Shown here piece after piece: positions 1 to 8,600 of a DNA stretch of 37,692 nt (positions within the stretch are counted from its first letter, which is position 1; each line of letters starts with the position of its first letter). The position numbers and the translations under genes were made by a program. The DNA comes from SVFI01 sp045535935 (GTDB lineage Bacteria > Bacillota > Clostridia > Lachnospirales > Lachnospiraceae), in contig JAZSMO010000026.1 in NCBI GenBank assembly GCA_045535935.1, positions 1-37,692 on the forward strand, given 5' to 3'. Below the pieces are notes generated by a model. That model searched no databases, was not told where the DNA came from, and saw only the letters and a list, made by a program, of their open reading frames with translations.

Positions 1-407
1 CCTGTGTTTCTGAACTGATCTACATATTCGTCTGTTAAAACAATGTAATCGTCTTCGATAAGTCCGCTTGGACCGCCCTTGAAACCGTAAAGTTCGTTTT
101 CAGGATTTGTTGCTTTTAAGGCGTCATATAATCCGCAAACAACGTTGTGTCCACCAGGAGCCTGTCCACCGGAAAGGATAACACCTACAACCTGTTTTTT
201 AGCTTCAGATGTGTTCTGGCCTTTCTGGAAAGTAATTTCCTTTTTGCCGTAAGTATTTGGAAAAAGTGCTTTGATCTTTTCCTGATCTGCTACGCTCTGA
301 GTATCCGCACCTTCTTTTACACAAATATCTGCAATACCGTTTCTCAGCATTCCAGGAAGTTTCGGAGCATACTCATATCTTGCTGTTTGTAATGATGAAA
401 TTTTCAT
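1..407 (-). CDS. pfp: Pyrophosphate-dependent 6-phosphofructokinase, N-terminal part (cut by window edge)
   Basis: Reverse-strand reading from an ATG at 407-405 gives a protein starting MKISSLQTARYEYAPKLPG. It contains the phosphofructokinase nucleotide-binding glycine loop GVILSGGQAPGGHNVV and, further on, GFKGGPSGLIEDDY. These match the PPi-dependent phosphofructokinase family (diphosphate--fructose-6-phosphate 1-phosphotransferase), which phosphorylates fructose 6-phosphate reversibly using pyrophosphate in cytoplasmic glycolysis. About 135 residues are inside the window; the family is usually 400 to 560 residues, so most of the gene lies beyond position 1. The start is supported by AGGAGA a few bases upstream on the same strand and by a promoter-like pair at 443-471. 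The PPi- versus ATP-dependent assignment rests on family resemblance of this N-terminal part only. Confidence 0.88.
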   Translation of the reverse strand, partial: MKISSLQTARYEYAPKLPGMLRNGIADICVKEGADTQSVADQEKIKALFPNTYGKKEITFQKGQNTSEAKKQVVGVILSGGQAPGGHNVVCGLYDALKATNPENELYGFKGGPSGLIEDDYIVLTDEYVDQFRNT

Positions 408-442
408 AACTACGTCTCCTTTATGTATTTTATTCAGAGTTA

Positions 443-471
443 ATTCTAATATATTTTGCAGATAAAGTAAA
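443..471 (-). promoter_or_regulatory. Putative SigA promoter of pfp
   Basis: On the minus strand TTTACT (471-466) and TAGAAT (448-443) are separated by exactly 17 bases and lie about 35 bases upstream of the pfp start. It is a reasonable vegetative promoter; assignment is by eye. Confidence 0.5.
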
Positions 472-584
472 CCATTGTAGCGTGAAAAAATAATACTTTT
501 AGGGGAAAAACAGAGGAATGTGTGGTAAAATATAAATATAGTTGTCGGATAGCATAAACTTTAGCTGAAAGAGAAGGTGATGCT

Positions 585-1073
585 ATGGAAAAGGATACAA
601 GACTTGTGAATATCTATCTCAAAATTCATAATAAGCGCTCGCTGACTATCGATGACCTGCGCTATCTGGCGGAGCACGATCCGGAATGTTTCGAAAAGAC
701 TTGTAAAAATGTAGTTTACAACCTTCCGCAGTCGAAAGCTCTCGTGGATCCGGATTCGGAAAAATCGAAGACGGCATCAGCCGGGACTTTCGGTGCAGGA
801 AGCACGGGACAGGAGTTGGTCGGAACGCAGTTTGATGCCACAGCGGATCAATATGCATGGGATGTGCCGAGCACATTTAACGCCCGGGCGGTAATCAAAA
901 ATTTAAAGAGGGCAGAAATCGGAGATACCTTGTTTGCCGGTGTGGATTTGGAACAGGTAAAAGACCTTCTCGGTAATCTTTACATGGAACTTTTGTTTCC
1001 GCACAATGATGAAGAGGAGTCGTTTTTTGATTTGATGTCAGAGGAAATACCGAGATTTGATTCGAAAGCATAG
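585..1073 (+). CDS. Hypothetical protein, 162 aa
   Basis: No family was recognised. The protein is acidic and soluble-looking, without signal peptide or membrane segments. The first 50 residues look helical (DTRLVNIYLKIHNKRSL, then DDLRYLAEHDPECFEKTC). A low-complexity Gly/Ser/Thr stretch follows around residues 60-75, and the C-terminal part is acidic (NDEEESFFDLMSEEIP). The start ATG at 585 has GAAGG eight bases upstream. The start codon falls in the 3' arm of a small inverted repeat (ATAGCAT 549-555 with ATGCTAT 580-586), which could mask initiation. It is followed by a DUF1292-like gene on the same strand, and the two are probably co-transcribed. Coding status is supported by the ribosome site and by length. 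Confidence 0.7.
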   Translation: MEKDTRLVNIYLKIHNKRSLTIDDLRYLAEHDPECFEKTCKNVVYNLPQSKALVDPDSEKSKTASAGTFGAGSTGQELVGTQFDATADQYAWDVPSTFNARAVIKNLKRAEIGDTLFAGVDLEQVKDLLGNLYMELLFPHNDEEESFFDLMSEEIPRFDSKA

Positions 1074-1128
1074 GAGTGTATTATATGAAGGGAAGGCTTC
1101 GCACCGGAAGAAAGGAAAGGTTATACAT

Positions 1129-1404
1129 ATGGAAGTAAATCATACAGAAGAATTTGGTGAATATGTCACATTCCGCACGACAGCAAGGGATGGTTCGGAA
1201 CTTGAAATGGCGGTTGTGGATGAATTTGACTATGAGGGAAGACATTATGTGGTCGGCGCACTGATTGAAGAAGACACCATCGCAGAAGAAGGGCGCTACA
1301 TCTATCGCAGTGTGATCACCGGCGATGATTTTAAGGTGGAAAAAATCCGCAATCAGATTGATTACAACCGTATTGCGCAGGCGTACATGGAGATGGAGGA
1401 ATAA
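1129..1404 (+). CDS. DUF1292-like small acidic protein, 91 aa
   Basis: The protein begins MEVNHTEEFGEYVTFRTTA and carries the pattern of DUF1292/YrzB-type proteins: a beta-rich core in which target text such as GSELEMAVVDEFDYEGRHYVV precedes an acidic tail. The exact residues are at 20-40; the function of this family is unknown. The frame stays open upstream to 1057, but ATG 1129 is preferred because AAAGGAAAGG sits just upstream and the alternative N-terminus is basic and unlike the family. It follows the 162-aa hypothetical gene by 55 bases. A 17-codon ORF (1085-1138) with its own AGGAG overlaps this start and could couple translation. Confidence 0.72.
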   Translation: MEVNHTEEFGEYVTFRTTARDGSELEMAVVDEFDYEGRHYVVGALIEEDTIAEEGRYIYRSVITGDDFKVEKIRNQIDYNRIAQAYMEMEE

Positions 1405-1473
1405 TTTTTATAAAAATATAATGTGAATGGTCCGGTTGACTTTACGGTTTAAACAAGGATTTTCTAAAATCAG

Positions 1474-1567
1474 AAAAACAACCGTAAATAGTAATCAGCA
1501 TTACGGGCGAGATAACCAGAATGATTGAATCAGACCGTAATCGCCTAAAATATTTACGGTTGTTTTT
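1474..1567. repeat. Long inverted repeat between convergent genes, possible bidirectional terminator or structured element
   Basis: AAAAACAACCGTAAATA (1474-1490) is perfectly complementary to TATTTACGGTTGTTTTT (1551-1567), a 17-bp stem. The 60-base interior holds a second pair, ATTACGG (1500-1506) with CCGTAAT (1535-1541), and a small palindrome TGATTGAATCA (1522-1532). A third TTTACGGTT copy lies at 1441-1449. The outer arms give a run of T on either strand, so it can end transcription from both the DUF1292-like gene and the convergent DUF3892 gene. The 60-base branched interior is large for a simple terminator. Confidence 0.6.
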
Positions 1568-1634
1568 GCACTAAACGTGACGTAAGCGGTATGAGTAAAT
1601 TTCTTAAATAAATGACACCGTCTGAGAGATATTC

Positions 1635-1946
1635 TCAGCCGCTTACCGAAGGAAGATTCCCCAGATTGTTGCTCTCGGTTCCGTCCGGAAGAGATTTGAG
1701 GTACTCGGTGTCTTTTCGGTGAGCGATGCCGACACCTTTGATGTCGCCGGCTTTTGCCATGGCAACGCCGTCTTCTTTTGAGACGCGGGAACCATCGGAA
1801 AGTTGATAGCCGGAAATGCGTCCGCGGGATTTGACGAGCCCGACAATCTCTTTCGCACTAGCTTTCGGACTAGGAACTTCGTCCAGTGCTGCATAAGCGA
1901 GTTCGCTTCCGGCCTTTTTAGGGTCTGTGTTCATTTCGTAATTCAT
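1635..1946 (-). CDS. DUF3892 domain protein, 103 aa
   Basis: The protein carries the DUF3892 pattern: VGLVKSRGRISGYQLSDG, then KEDGVAMAKAGDIKGVGIA, then a C-terminal TEYLKSLPDGTESNNLGNLP. Members are short proteins of unknown function, common in Firmicutes, often in this minimal form. Start chosen at ATG 1946-1944 because AAGAGG lies six bases upstream; an in-frame TTG at 1964 is less likely. The stop lies within a small hairpin CTGAGA-N5-TCTCAG (1622-1638). The gene is convergent with the upstream operon and divergent from the HAD gene. No operon partner is seen. Confidence 0.75.
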   Translation of the reverse strand: MNYEMNTDPKKAGSELAYAALDEVPSPKASAKEIVGLVKSRGRISGYQLSDGSRVSKEDGVAMAKAGDIKGVGIAHRKDTEYLKSLPDGTESNNLGNLPSVSG

Positions 1947-2027
1947 TTCATTCCTCTTTTCCAAAATAAAAAATAAAAAGTTGCTGTGTTAGTATTTGCT
2001 AAAAACAAATTTCCATACGTCTCCTCT

Positions 2028-2055
2028 TTTTCAGGAAAACGCTCTGTGTTATAAT
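2028..2055 (+). promoter_or_regulatory. Putative promoter of the HAD-guaD-GNAT operon
   Basis: A perfect TATAAT at 2050-2055 lies 33 bases before the HAD start codon. A weak -35-like TTTTCA (2028-2033) is 16 bases upstream. The -10 element is convincing, the -35 is not. Confidence 0.45.
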
Positions 2056-2088
2056 TTGAAAAGAAATTTTCATGCGAGGAGAGAAAAC

Positions 2089-2778
2089 ATGATCCGTGCG
2101 GTTGTTTTTGATATGTATGAGACACTGATTACTCACTATCACGGAAAAAGTCCGCTTTATTTCAGCCCGCAGATGGCTGAGGATGCAGGTGTTTTGCTTG
2201 AAGAATTTCAGGAGATCTGGCGAGGGAAAGAACAGGAACGCACCATGGGCAAGCTATCGCTGGAGGATACACTTTGTGAGATTTTAGTGCATAACACATC
2301 CTGTTCGGAAGATGAAGTGACGACAAGAGTTGCGCAGATGGCGAAGAAACGCATAGCAACGGCGGAAAGTTGTTTTGAAAATCTTCATCCGGAGATTATT
2401 CCCATGCTCTCGGCGTTGAAAGAAAAAGAAATCCGTATCGGACTGATCAGCAACTGCTTTTCGGAGGAGGCGCAGGTCATCCGGAAGAGTAAACTGGCAC
2501 CCTATTTTGATACCATCTGTTTGTCTTACGAACTTGGGATGCGCAAACCACAACCGGAGATATATGCAGAATGCGTAAAACGACTGGGAGTCAAACCGCA
2601 AGAATGCTTGTATGTCGGTGATGGCGGAAGCTGTGAACTGGAGGCGGCCCGGCAATTCGGTATGCGGGCGGCGCAGGCTGCGTGGTATCTCAAAGACAGA
2701 GAGGATTGGCTATCAAGAAAAAAAGACGGTTTTGAGGCACTTTACAGTCCGCTGGATGTGCTGCGGACAGAAGGATGA
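2089..2778 (+). CDS. HAD-superfamily hydrolase, 229 aa
   Basis: All four HAD motifs are visible. Motif I is VVFDMYETL (residues 5-13), with nucleophile Asp8. Motif II is LISNC with the Ser/Thr position. Motif III is the lysine in GMRKPQPEIY. Motif IV is YVGDGGSCELEAA. A helical cap lies between motifs I and II (C1 type). Motif I reads D-x-Y rather than D-x-D, as in 2-haloacid dehalogenase-type members, so the usual acid/base Asp of phosphatases is missing. The start ATG 2089 has GAGGAGAG just upstream. It is 30 bases from a guanine deaminase gene and probably in the same operon, which hints at nucleotide or nucleobase salvage, but the substrate cannot be read from sequence. Confidence 0.85.
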   Translation: MIRAVVFDMYETLITHYHGKSPLYFSPQMAEDAGVLLEEFQEIWRGKEQERTMGKLSLEDTLCEILVHNTSCSEDEVTTRVAQMAKKRIATAESCFENLHPEIIPMLSALKEKEIRIGLISNCFSEEAQVIRKSKLAPYFDTICLSYELGMRKPQPEIYAECVKRLGVKPQECLYVGDGGSCELEAARQFGMRAAQAAWYLKDREDWLSRKKDGFEALYSPLDVLRTEG

Positions 2779-2808
2779 GAAACCTGCATCAGATAGAGGA
2801 GAAATACA

Positions 2809-4107
2809 TTGTTACAAAATAAGTTGACACACCAACAGAAAGAAACGTTTGCCCTGAGAGGCAATATTGTTTACAGCAAAAATAAAGATGAGCTGTGCGT
2901 CTTTGAAAACAGCTATGTTATCTGCGAAGATGGGCGGTGCCTCGGCGTGTTTGAGACGATGCCTGAGAAGTACGCAAACATACCTTGTACAGACTGCGGG
3001 GACAGCCTGATTCTTCCGGGAATGGTGGATCTGCACGTACATGCACCGCAGTACAGCTTCCGCGGACTCGGGATGGATCTGGAATTGATTGATTGGCTGA
3101 ATACCCATACCTTTCCGGAGGAGGCAAAGTACAGCAATCCGGAATACGCCGAAAAGGCCTACGATATTTTTGTGGATGATTTGATGAAAAGTGCCACGAC
3201 AAGGGCCTGCATCTTTGCAACCATACATGGTGATGCAACCAAAATGCTTATGGAAAAGCTGGAAAATGCAGGGTTTTGCGGTTATGTCGGCAAGGTCAAT
3301 ATGGACAGAAACAGCCCGGAAAATTTGTGTGAAACATCGGCAGGACAGGCCGTGGCGGATACGAGGAAGTGGTTGGACGAATGTGCGGGGATGAAAAAAA
3401 TCCGGCCGATTTTGACGCCGCGTTTCATACCGTCCTGTACTGACGAACTGATGGAAGGCCTGGCCGGATTACAGAAGGAATACCATTTGCCGGTGCAGTC
3501 CCATCTTTCGGAAAATCCAAGTGAGGTCAAGTGGGTCAGCGAGCTTTGCCCGGAGGCGTGCTGCTACGGAGACGCCTATGATAGGTTTGGTATGTTCGGC
3601 GGAGATGCGAAAACCGTCATGGCGCATTGTGTGTACAGCAGTTCGGAAGAAATCAGCCTCATGAAAGGACGGGGCGTATTTGTTGCGCACTGTCCGGAGT
3701 CCAATGCCAATCTTTCTTCCGGAATCGCACCGGTGCGGACCTATCTGGATGAGGGCATAAACACAGGACTCGGGACAGATGTGGCCGCAGGGAGCGGACT
3801 GTCTGTATGGAAAGCAATGACGATGGCGATTCAGTGCTCCAAGCTCAGATGGCGCTATGTGGATGACAGTCTTGCGCCGCTTGGCGTAGCGGAGGCCTTT
3901 TATATGGCGACCAAGGGAGGCGGAGCCTTTTTCGGAAAAGTCGGAAGCTTTGAACCGGGCTATGAATTTGATGCGGTAGTTTTTGACGATGCAGCTCTTA
4001 AGCATCCACAGCCGTTGACGGTGCTGGAACGAGTGGAGCGGTTGATCTATCTCGCCGGGGAAGAGCATATGATAGCAAAATACATTGCAGGTAAAAAAGT
4101 GAGGTAA
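2809..4107 (+). CDS. guaD: Guanine deaminase (amidohydrolase family)
   Basis: This is an amidohydrolase of 432 residues with the metal-binding H-x-H in LPGMVDLHVHAPQYS, further ligands in PVQSHLSEN and VMAHCVYSS, and the catalytic Asp in TGLGTDVAAGSG. PRFIPSCTDELM and the phrase HCPESNANLSSGIAPVR are typical of guanine deaminases, which hydrolyse guanine to xanthine and ammonia in purine salvage. The start is a TTG at 2809 with GAGGAG about seven bases upstream, and there is no nearby ATG. The next gene begins 4 bases after the stop. Atypical start codons (TTG here, GTG in the next gene) may moderate expression. Other cyclic amidine deaminases are possible, but the motif set favours guanine. 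Confidence 0.88.
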   Translation: MLQNKLTHQQKETFALRGNIVYSKNKDELCVFENSYVICEDGRCLGVFETMPEKYANIPCTDCGDSLILPGMVDLHVHAPQYSFRGLGMDLELIDWLNTHTFPEEAKYSNPEYAEKAYDIFVDDLMKSATTRACIFATIHGDATKMLMEKLENAGFCGYVGKVNMDRNSPENLCETSAGQAVADTRKWLDECAGMKKIRPILTPRFIPSCTDELMEGLAGLQKEYHLPVQSHLSENPSEVKWVSELCPEACCYGDAYDRFGMFGGDAKTVMAHCVYSSSEEISLMKGRGVFVAHCPESNANLSSGIAPVRTYLDEGINTGLGTDVAAGSGLSVWKAMTMAIQCSKLRWRYVDDSLAPLGVAEAFYMATKGGGAFFGKVGSFEPGYEFDAVVFDDAALKHPQPLTVLERVERLIYLAGEEHMIAKYIAGKKVR

Positions 4108-4111
4108 AACT

Positions 4112-4591
4112 GTGAATATAAGAAGAGCAACGCCGGCGGATATGCCCGGCATCAACAAACTGCTTCATCAGGTTCTCATGGTGCATCATAACGGGCGCCC
4201 GGATCTGTTTAAAGCAAATGTAAAAAAATACACGGATGAGGAACTGCAAAAGATTATAGCAGACGATAAAACGCCGATTTTTGTTGCAGTGGGGGAAAAC
4301 GCTCCGACGGGAGAGGTTCTCGGCTACGCTTTTTGCATTTTCCAGCAGCATATAGGCAACAACATTCTGACGGATGTCAAGACGCTGTATATCGATGATC
4401 TCTGCGTTGATGAGGAAAAACGTGGCCTACATATCGGAACGAGCCTGTATGACTATGTCCTTGGCTTTGCAAGGGAACAGGGATGCTATAATGTGACACT
4501 CAATGTCTGGTCCTGCAATGAAAGTGCTATGCGCTTTTATGAAAAATGCGGACTTGTCCCGCAGAAGATCGGAATGGAAAAAATTTTATAA
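4112..4591 (+). CDS. GNAT-family N-acetyltransferase, 159 aa
   Basis: The protein starts MNIRRATPADMPGINKLL, a typical GNAT beginning, and has the acetyl-CoA pyrophosphate-binding motif A as LYIDDLCVDEEKRGLHIGTS (R-G-x-x-I-G-T). Later it has NVTLNVWSCNESAMRFYEK, the N-(x)-A-x-x-F-Y signature of the C-terminal half. It transfers an acetyl group from acetyl-CoA to an amine; the substrate is unknown. The start is GTG 4112, with GTGAGG just upstream and only 4 bases after guaD, indicating translational coupling in the HAD-guaD-GNAT operon. No terminator is evident downstream. Confidence 0.88.
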   Translation: MNIRRATPADMPGINKLLHQVLMVHHNGRPDLFKANVKKYTDEELQKIIADDKTPIFVAVGENAPTGEVLGYAFCIFQQHIGNNILTDVKTLYIDDLCVDEEKRGLHIGTSLYDYVLGFAREQGCYNVTLNVWSCNESAMRFYEKCGLVPQKIGMEKIL

Positions 4592-4699
4592 AATAGTGCC
4601 AATCAGACAAGATAAATCTAGCCAAGAGCCCTATTTTTTGGTATAGTATTAGAAAAGGTTTGATGTGGTAAAGAGGGATGAAAGGTTGTCTTTGGGGAG

Positions 4700-5356
4700 A
4701 TGACCGGAAGGATTATAGTAAAGGTATTTTTTAAAATGGATGGTAAGTTTTTTCTAAACAACATTCCTGAGGAGCAGATGATTACGATTGTCTGCAAAAT
4801 TCCCAAGCAGGAAAATGAGATCGAGTTTAAGGCGACTGTGCTCAAGGTGACACCGCAGTATCTGATACTGGACGTACCGCGAGTGGATGACAAACGTCTT
4901 TCGTTCAAAGGCGTTGCGACTTCGATTCTTGCAGAGTTTGACGGCGGCGTGTACGAGTTTGCGCCATGCCAAATTGTATTTTATAAAGAAAATTATGTTG
5001 CACAGTGTAACAAAGAAGGGCGCAAAATCAACCGCCGCAAGAATTTCCGAGTCGGTATCAGTATTTTGGGAAGCATGATCCGGGGCGGTGACAGCCCAGT
5101 TAATGTCTATGTGCGAGATGTCAGTGCCAGCGGTTTTTCCATTACGACCGAGCGGAATCTGAATCTCGGGGAAGAGATTACTGTCAAATATTCTGACATG
5201 GGCATGAAACTTTCTCTGACCGGTAAGATTGTCCGTATGGTTACCGAGGAAGAAGGGAAAAACATATACGGATGCCAGCTGGATAAAGAAAGTCCGGCCA
5301 TTGCACAGTATGTACAGCAGAAGCAGCGTGATATTTTAAGAAAGAGAAACAGATAA
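4700..5356 (+). CDS. PilZ-domain c-di-GMP receptor with YcgR-like N-terminal domain
   Basis: A C-terminal PilZ domain is clear: the arginine motif R-K-N-F-R at residues 113-117 and D-V-S-A-S-G at 140-145 are the c-di-GMP binding signatures. Residues about 13-100 are beta-rich and resemble the YcgR/PilZN flagellar-brake domain that precedes PilZ in motility regulators. A small soluble receptor of 218 residues fits the family. ATG 4700 has its purine-rich GGGGAG touching the codon, so initiation at ATG 4736 (MDGKFFLNN) is an alternative. A TATAGT at 4642-4647 may be its -10. A diguanylate cyclase and an HD-GYP phosphodiesterase lie elsewhere in the window, so a functioning c-di-GMP system is likely. 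No motility gene is nearby. Confidence 0.88.
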   Translation: MTGRIIVKVFFKMDGKFFLNNIPEEQMITIVCKIPKQENEIEFKATVLKVTPQYLILDVPRVDDKRLSFKGVATSILAEFDGGVYEFAPCQIVFYKENYVAQCNKEGRKINRRKNFRVGISILGSMIRGGDSPVNVYVRDVSASGFSITTERNLNLGEEITVKYSDMGMKLSLTGKIVRMVTEEEGKNIYGCQLDKESPAIAQYVQQKQRDILRKRNR

Positions 5357-5384
5357 GATAATTAAAAAAAATTAAAATTGACTA

Positions 5385-5413
5385 TTTACGAATTGGTATT
5401 TACCCTTTATAAT
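5385..5413 (+). promoter_or_regulatory. Putative promoter of the carB leader transcript
   Basis: TTTACG (5385-5390) and TATAAT (5408-5413) are separated by 17 bases. TTGACT at 5378-5383 is also present but 24 bases away from the -10. Transcription would begin near 5420, about 30 bases before the leader ORF. Confidence 0.6.
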
Positions 5414-5449
5414 ATAGCAAGTGATTAAATCAAGTAGCGGAGGAAAAGG

Positions 5450-5539
5450 ATGAAAGCACAGGGTACGACACAGCCAAATCACCTGATTTTGAAAGCCGTG
5501 GATTCGTATTCCCTTTTTTCGGATATTCTTCCCGTTTGA
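5450..5539 (+). CDS. 29-aa leader peptide upstream of carB
   Basis: ATG 5450 has a strong GGAGG six to seven bases upstream and opens a 29-codon frame ending at TGA 5537-5539. The peptide starts MKAQGTTQPNHL and ends SYSLFSDILPV. The codons near its end contain a T6 run (5514-5519), and the frame finishes about 20 bases before an intrinsic terminator that precedes carB. This order (promoter, short well-initiated ORF with a U-rich tract, terminator, pyrimidine gene) resembles the pyrBI attenuator of enteric bacteria, where UTP-dependent RNA polymerase pausing couples translation of the leader to read-through. An independent small protein is the alternative. Translation is strongly suggested, the regulatory role is inferred. 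Confidence 0.65.
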   Translation: MKAQGTTQPNHLILKAVDSYSLFSDILPV

Positions 5540-5559
5540 TACAAATAATTGTTTATTAG

Positions 5560-5591
5560 AAAAGTCAGTTACTTTCAGTACTGACTTTTTT
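5560..5591 (+). terminator. Intrinsic terminator / attenuator before carB
   Basis: AAAAGTCAGT (5560-5569) pairs with ACTGACTTTT (5580-5589), a 10-bp stem with a 10-base loop followed by T to 5591. It lies between the leader ORF and carB on the same strand, with no obvious second promoter before carB, so read-through must be controlled or leaky. Confidence 0.8.
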
Positions 5592-5644
5592 CATGGAATG
5601 GCACAATGGAAGCCATAAAAAGGAGATAAGAAGGAGAGGCAAAG

Positions 5645-8600
5645 ATGAGTAAGAGAGAAGATATCAAAAAAGTATTAATCATCGGTTCCGGACCGATTAT
5701 TATCGGACAGGCGTGTGAGTGTGACTATTCCGGAACGCAGGCGTGTAAAGCGTTAAAACAGCTTGGATATGAAATCGTTCTGGTAAACTCCAATCCGGCG
5801 ACGATTATGACAGACCCGGACACTGCAGATGTGACTTACATTGAACCGTTAAATGTAAAGAGACTGGAGCAGATTATCGCAAAAGAACGTCCGGATGCAA
5901 TCTTGCCGAACCTTGGAGGACAGTCCGGTTTGAACCTTTGCTCTGAGCTTGCAAAGGAAGGCGTTCTTGATAAATATGATGTAAAAGTCATCGGTGTACA
6001 GGTAGATGCCATTGAGCGCGGCGAGGACCGTATTGAATTCAAAAAGACAATGGACAGACTTGGTATTGAGATGGCGAGAAGTGAGGTTGCCTATACGGTA
6101 GACGAGGCACTTGCGATTGCGGACAAGTTAGGCTACCCGGTTGTTCTTCGTCCGGCTTATACGATGGGCGGCGAAGGCGGCGGTCTCGTATACAATGTAG
6201 AAGAGTTAAAGACAGTTTGCGCACGTGGTCTTCAGGCCAGCCTTGTGGGACAGGTTCTTGTAGAAGAATCTATTCTTGGATGGGAAGAGCTTGAGGTTGA
6301 GGTTGTGCGCGACTCCAAGGGTCAGATGATTACTGTATGCTTCATCGAAAACATTGATCCGCTCGGCGTACACACAGGAGACTCTTTCTGTTCCGCTCCG
6401 ATGCTCACAATTTCCAAAGAATGCCAGGAAAGATTAAAAGAACAGGCATTTAAAATTGTAGATGAAGTACAGGTAATCGGTGGTACAAACGTACAGTTTG
6501 CGCACGATCCGGTTTCCGATCGTATTATTGTAATTGAAATTAACCCGAGAACATCCCGTTCTTCCGCACTTGCATCCAAGGCGACAGGTTTCCCGATTGC
6601 GCTTGTTTCCGCAATGCTTGCATCAGGACTTACCCTTGACGAGATTCCTTGTGGTGTCAACGGAACCCTTGCAAACTATGAACCGAGCGGAGATTATATC
6701 GTTCTCAAATTTGCGAGATGGGCATTTGAAAAATTCAAAGATTCTCAGGACAAGCTTGGCACACAGATGCGTGCGGTAGGTGAAGTCATGAGTATCGGTA
6801 AGACATACAAAGAAGCATTCCAAAAAGCAATCCGAAGCCTTGAAATCGGACGTTACGGTCTTGGATTTGCAAAGGACTTCAATGAAAAGAGCAAAGAAGA
6901 GCTCCTTAAAATGCTTAATACAGCGACAAGCGAGCGTCAGTTTATCATGTACGAAGCACTTCGCAAGGGTGCTACCGTAGACGAGCTGTTCAACCTCACA
7001 AAGATTAAGAAATACTTTATTGAGCAGATGAAAGAGCTTGTGGAGGAAGAAGAGGCACTTCTTGCTACGAAGGGCAGTGTTCCGGAAAAAGAAGTGATGG
7101 AAAAAGCAAAGAAAGATGGTTTTGCAGACAGATATCTTTCCAAACTTCTTGAAGTATCTGAGGAAGAAATCCGCAAAGCAAGAATTTCATACGGTATCAC
7201 AGAAAGCTGGGAGCCGGTGCGCGTAAGCGGAACAGAAGATAAAGCTTATTATTACTCAACCTACAATGCAGAAGACAAGACAACAGTGACAGACAAGCAG
7301 AAGATCATGATCTTAGGCGGCGGTCCGAACCGTATCGGTCAGGGTATCGAATTCGACTACTGCTGTGTACATGCGGCGTTTGCATTGAAAGAACTCGGCT
7401 TTGAGACGATCATCGTAAACTGTAATCCGGAGACGGTTTCTACAGACTACGATACTTCCGATAAGCTGTATTTCGAGCCGTTGACATTAGAAGATGTTCT
7501 CAGCATTTATGAGAAAGAAAAACCGGTCGGCGTGATTGCACAGTTCGGTGGACAGACACCGCTGAACCTTGCAGCAGACCTTAAGAAAAATGGCGTAAAC
7601 ATCTTAGGTACATCCCCTGAGATTATCGATATGGCAGAGGACAGAGACCTGTTCCGCGGTATGATGGAAAAACTTGAAATTCCGATGCCGGAAGCAGGTA
7701 TGGCTGTCGATGTGGAAGAAGCACTGGAGATCGCAGAAAAGATCGGTTATCCGGTTATGGTTCGTCCTTCCTACGTTCTCGGCGGACGCGGAATGGAAGT
7801 AGTCAATGAGCCGGAAGCACTCAAGAAATACATGGCAGCAGCAGTTGGCGTGACACCGGACAGACCGATTCTGATCGACCGTTTCCTGCGTCACGCAACA
7901 GAATGTGAAGCGGATGCGATCGCAGACGGAAAGACAGCATTTGTTCCGGCGGTTATGGAACATATCGAGCTTGCGGGCGTTCATTCCGGAGACTCAGCTT
8001 GTATCCTGCCATCTAAGAATATCCCGGCAGAGACAGTGGAGACGATCAAAGAGTATACAAGAAAGATTGCGGAAGAAATGGGTGTCTGCGGTCTTATGAA
8101 TATGCAGTACGCCATCGAAGACGGAAAGGTGTATGTGCTTGAGGCAAACCCTCGTGCATCCAGAACTGTTCCGCTTGTATCCAAAGTATGTAATGTCAAG
8201 ATGGTAAAACTTGCCACAGAGATTATGACAAGAGAATTGACGGGAAAAACATCACCGATCGAGGGCATGAAGGAAGTAAAACCGGCCTACTACGGTGTAA
8301 AAGAAGCCGTATTCCCGTTCAATATGTTCCAGGAGGTTGACCCGGTTCTCGGACCTGAGATGCGTTCGACAGGAGAAGTTTTAGGACTTTCCAAGAGTGT
8401 CGGAGAAGCATTCTACAAAGCACAGGAAGCAACACAGACTCAGCTTCCGACCAAGGGAACCGTACTCATCAGTGTAAACCGCAAGGATAAGCCTGAGGTG
8501 GTTGAGGTTGCCAAGAAATTTGTGGAGTGCGGATTTGATATTATGGCGACCGGATCGACACACGACCTTTTAGTTGCAAACGGTATCAACTCAACACGTG

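Noticed and set aside
147..392. 81-codon open frame on the plus strand
   Set aside because: It lies antisense within pfp, lacks a ribosome site and has a random-looking composition.
4694..4701. GGGGAGAT at the PilZ start, equal to the arm motif of the hairpins at 8992-9177
   Set aside because: A single eight-base match that is also a plausible ribosome site; chance is the simpler explanation.
5414..5644. PyrR-binding loop in the carB leader
   Set aside because: The required conserved loop and anti-antiterminator could not be found; only a GAGAGG-like ribosome site near 5634 resembles part of it.
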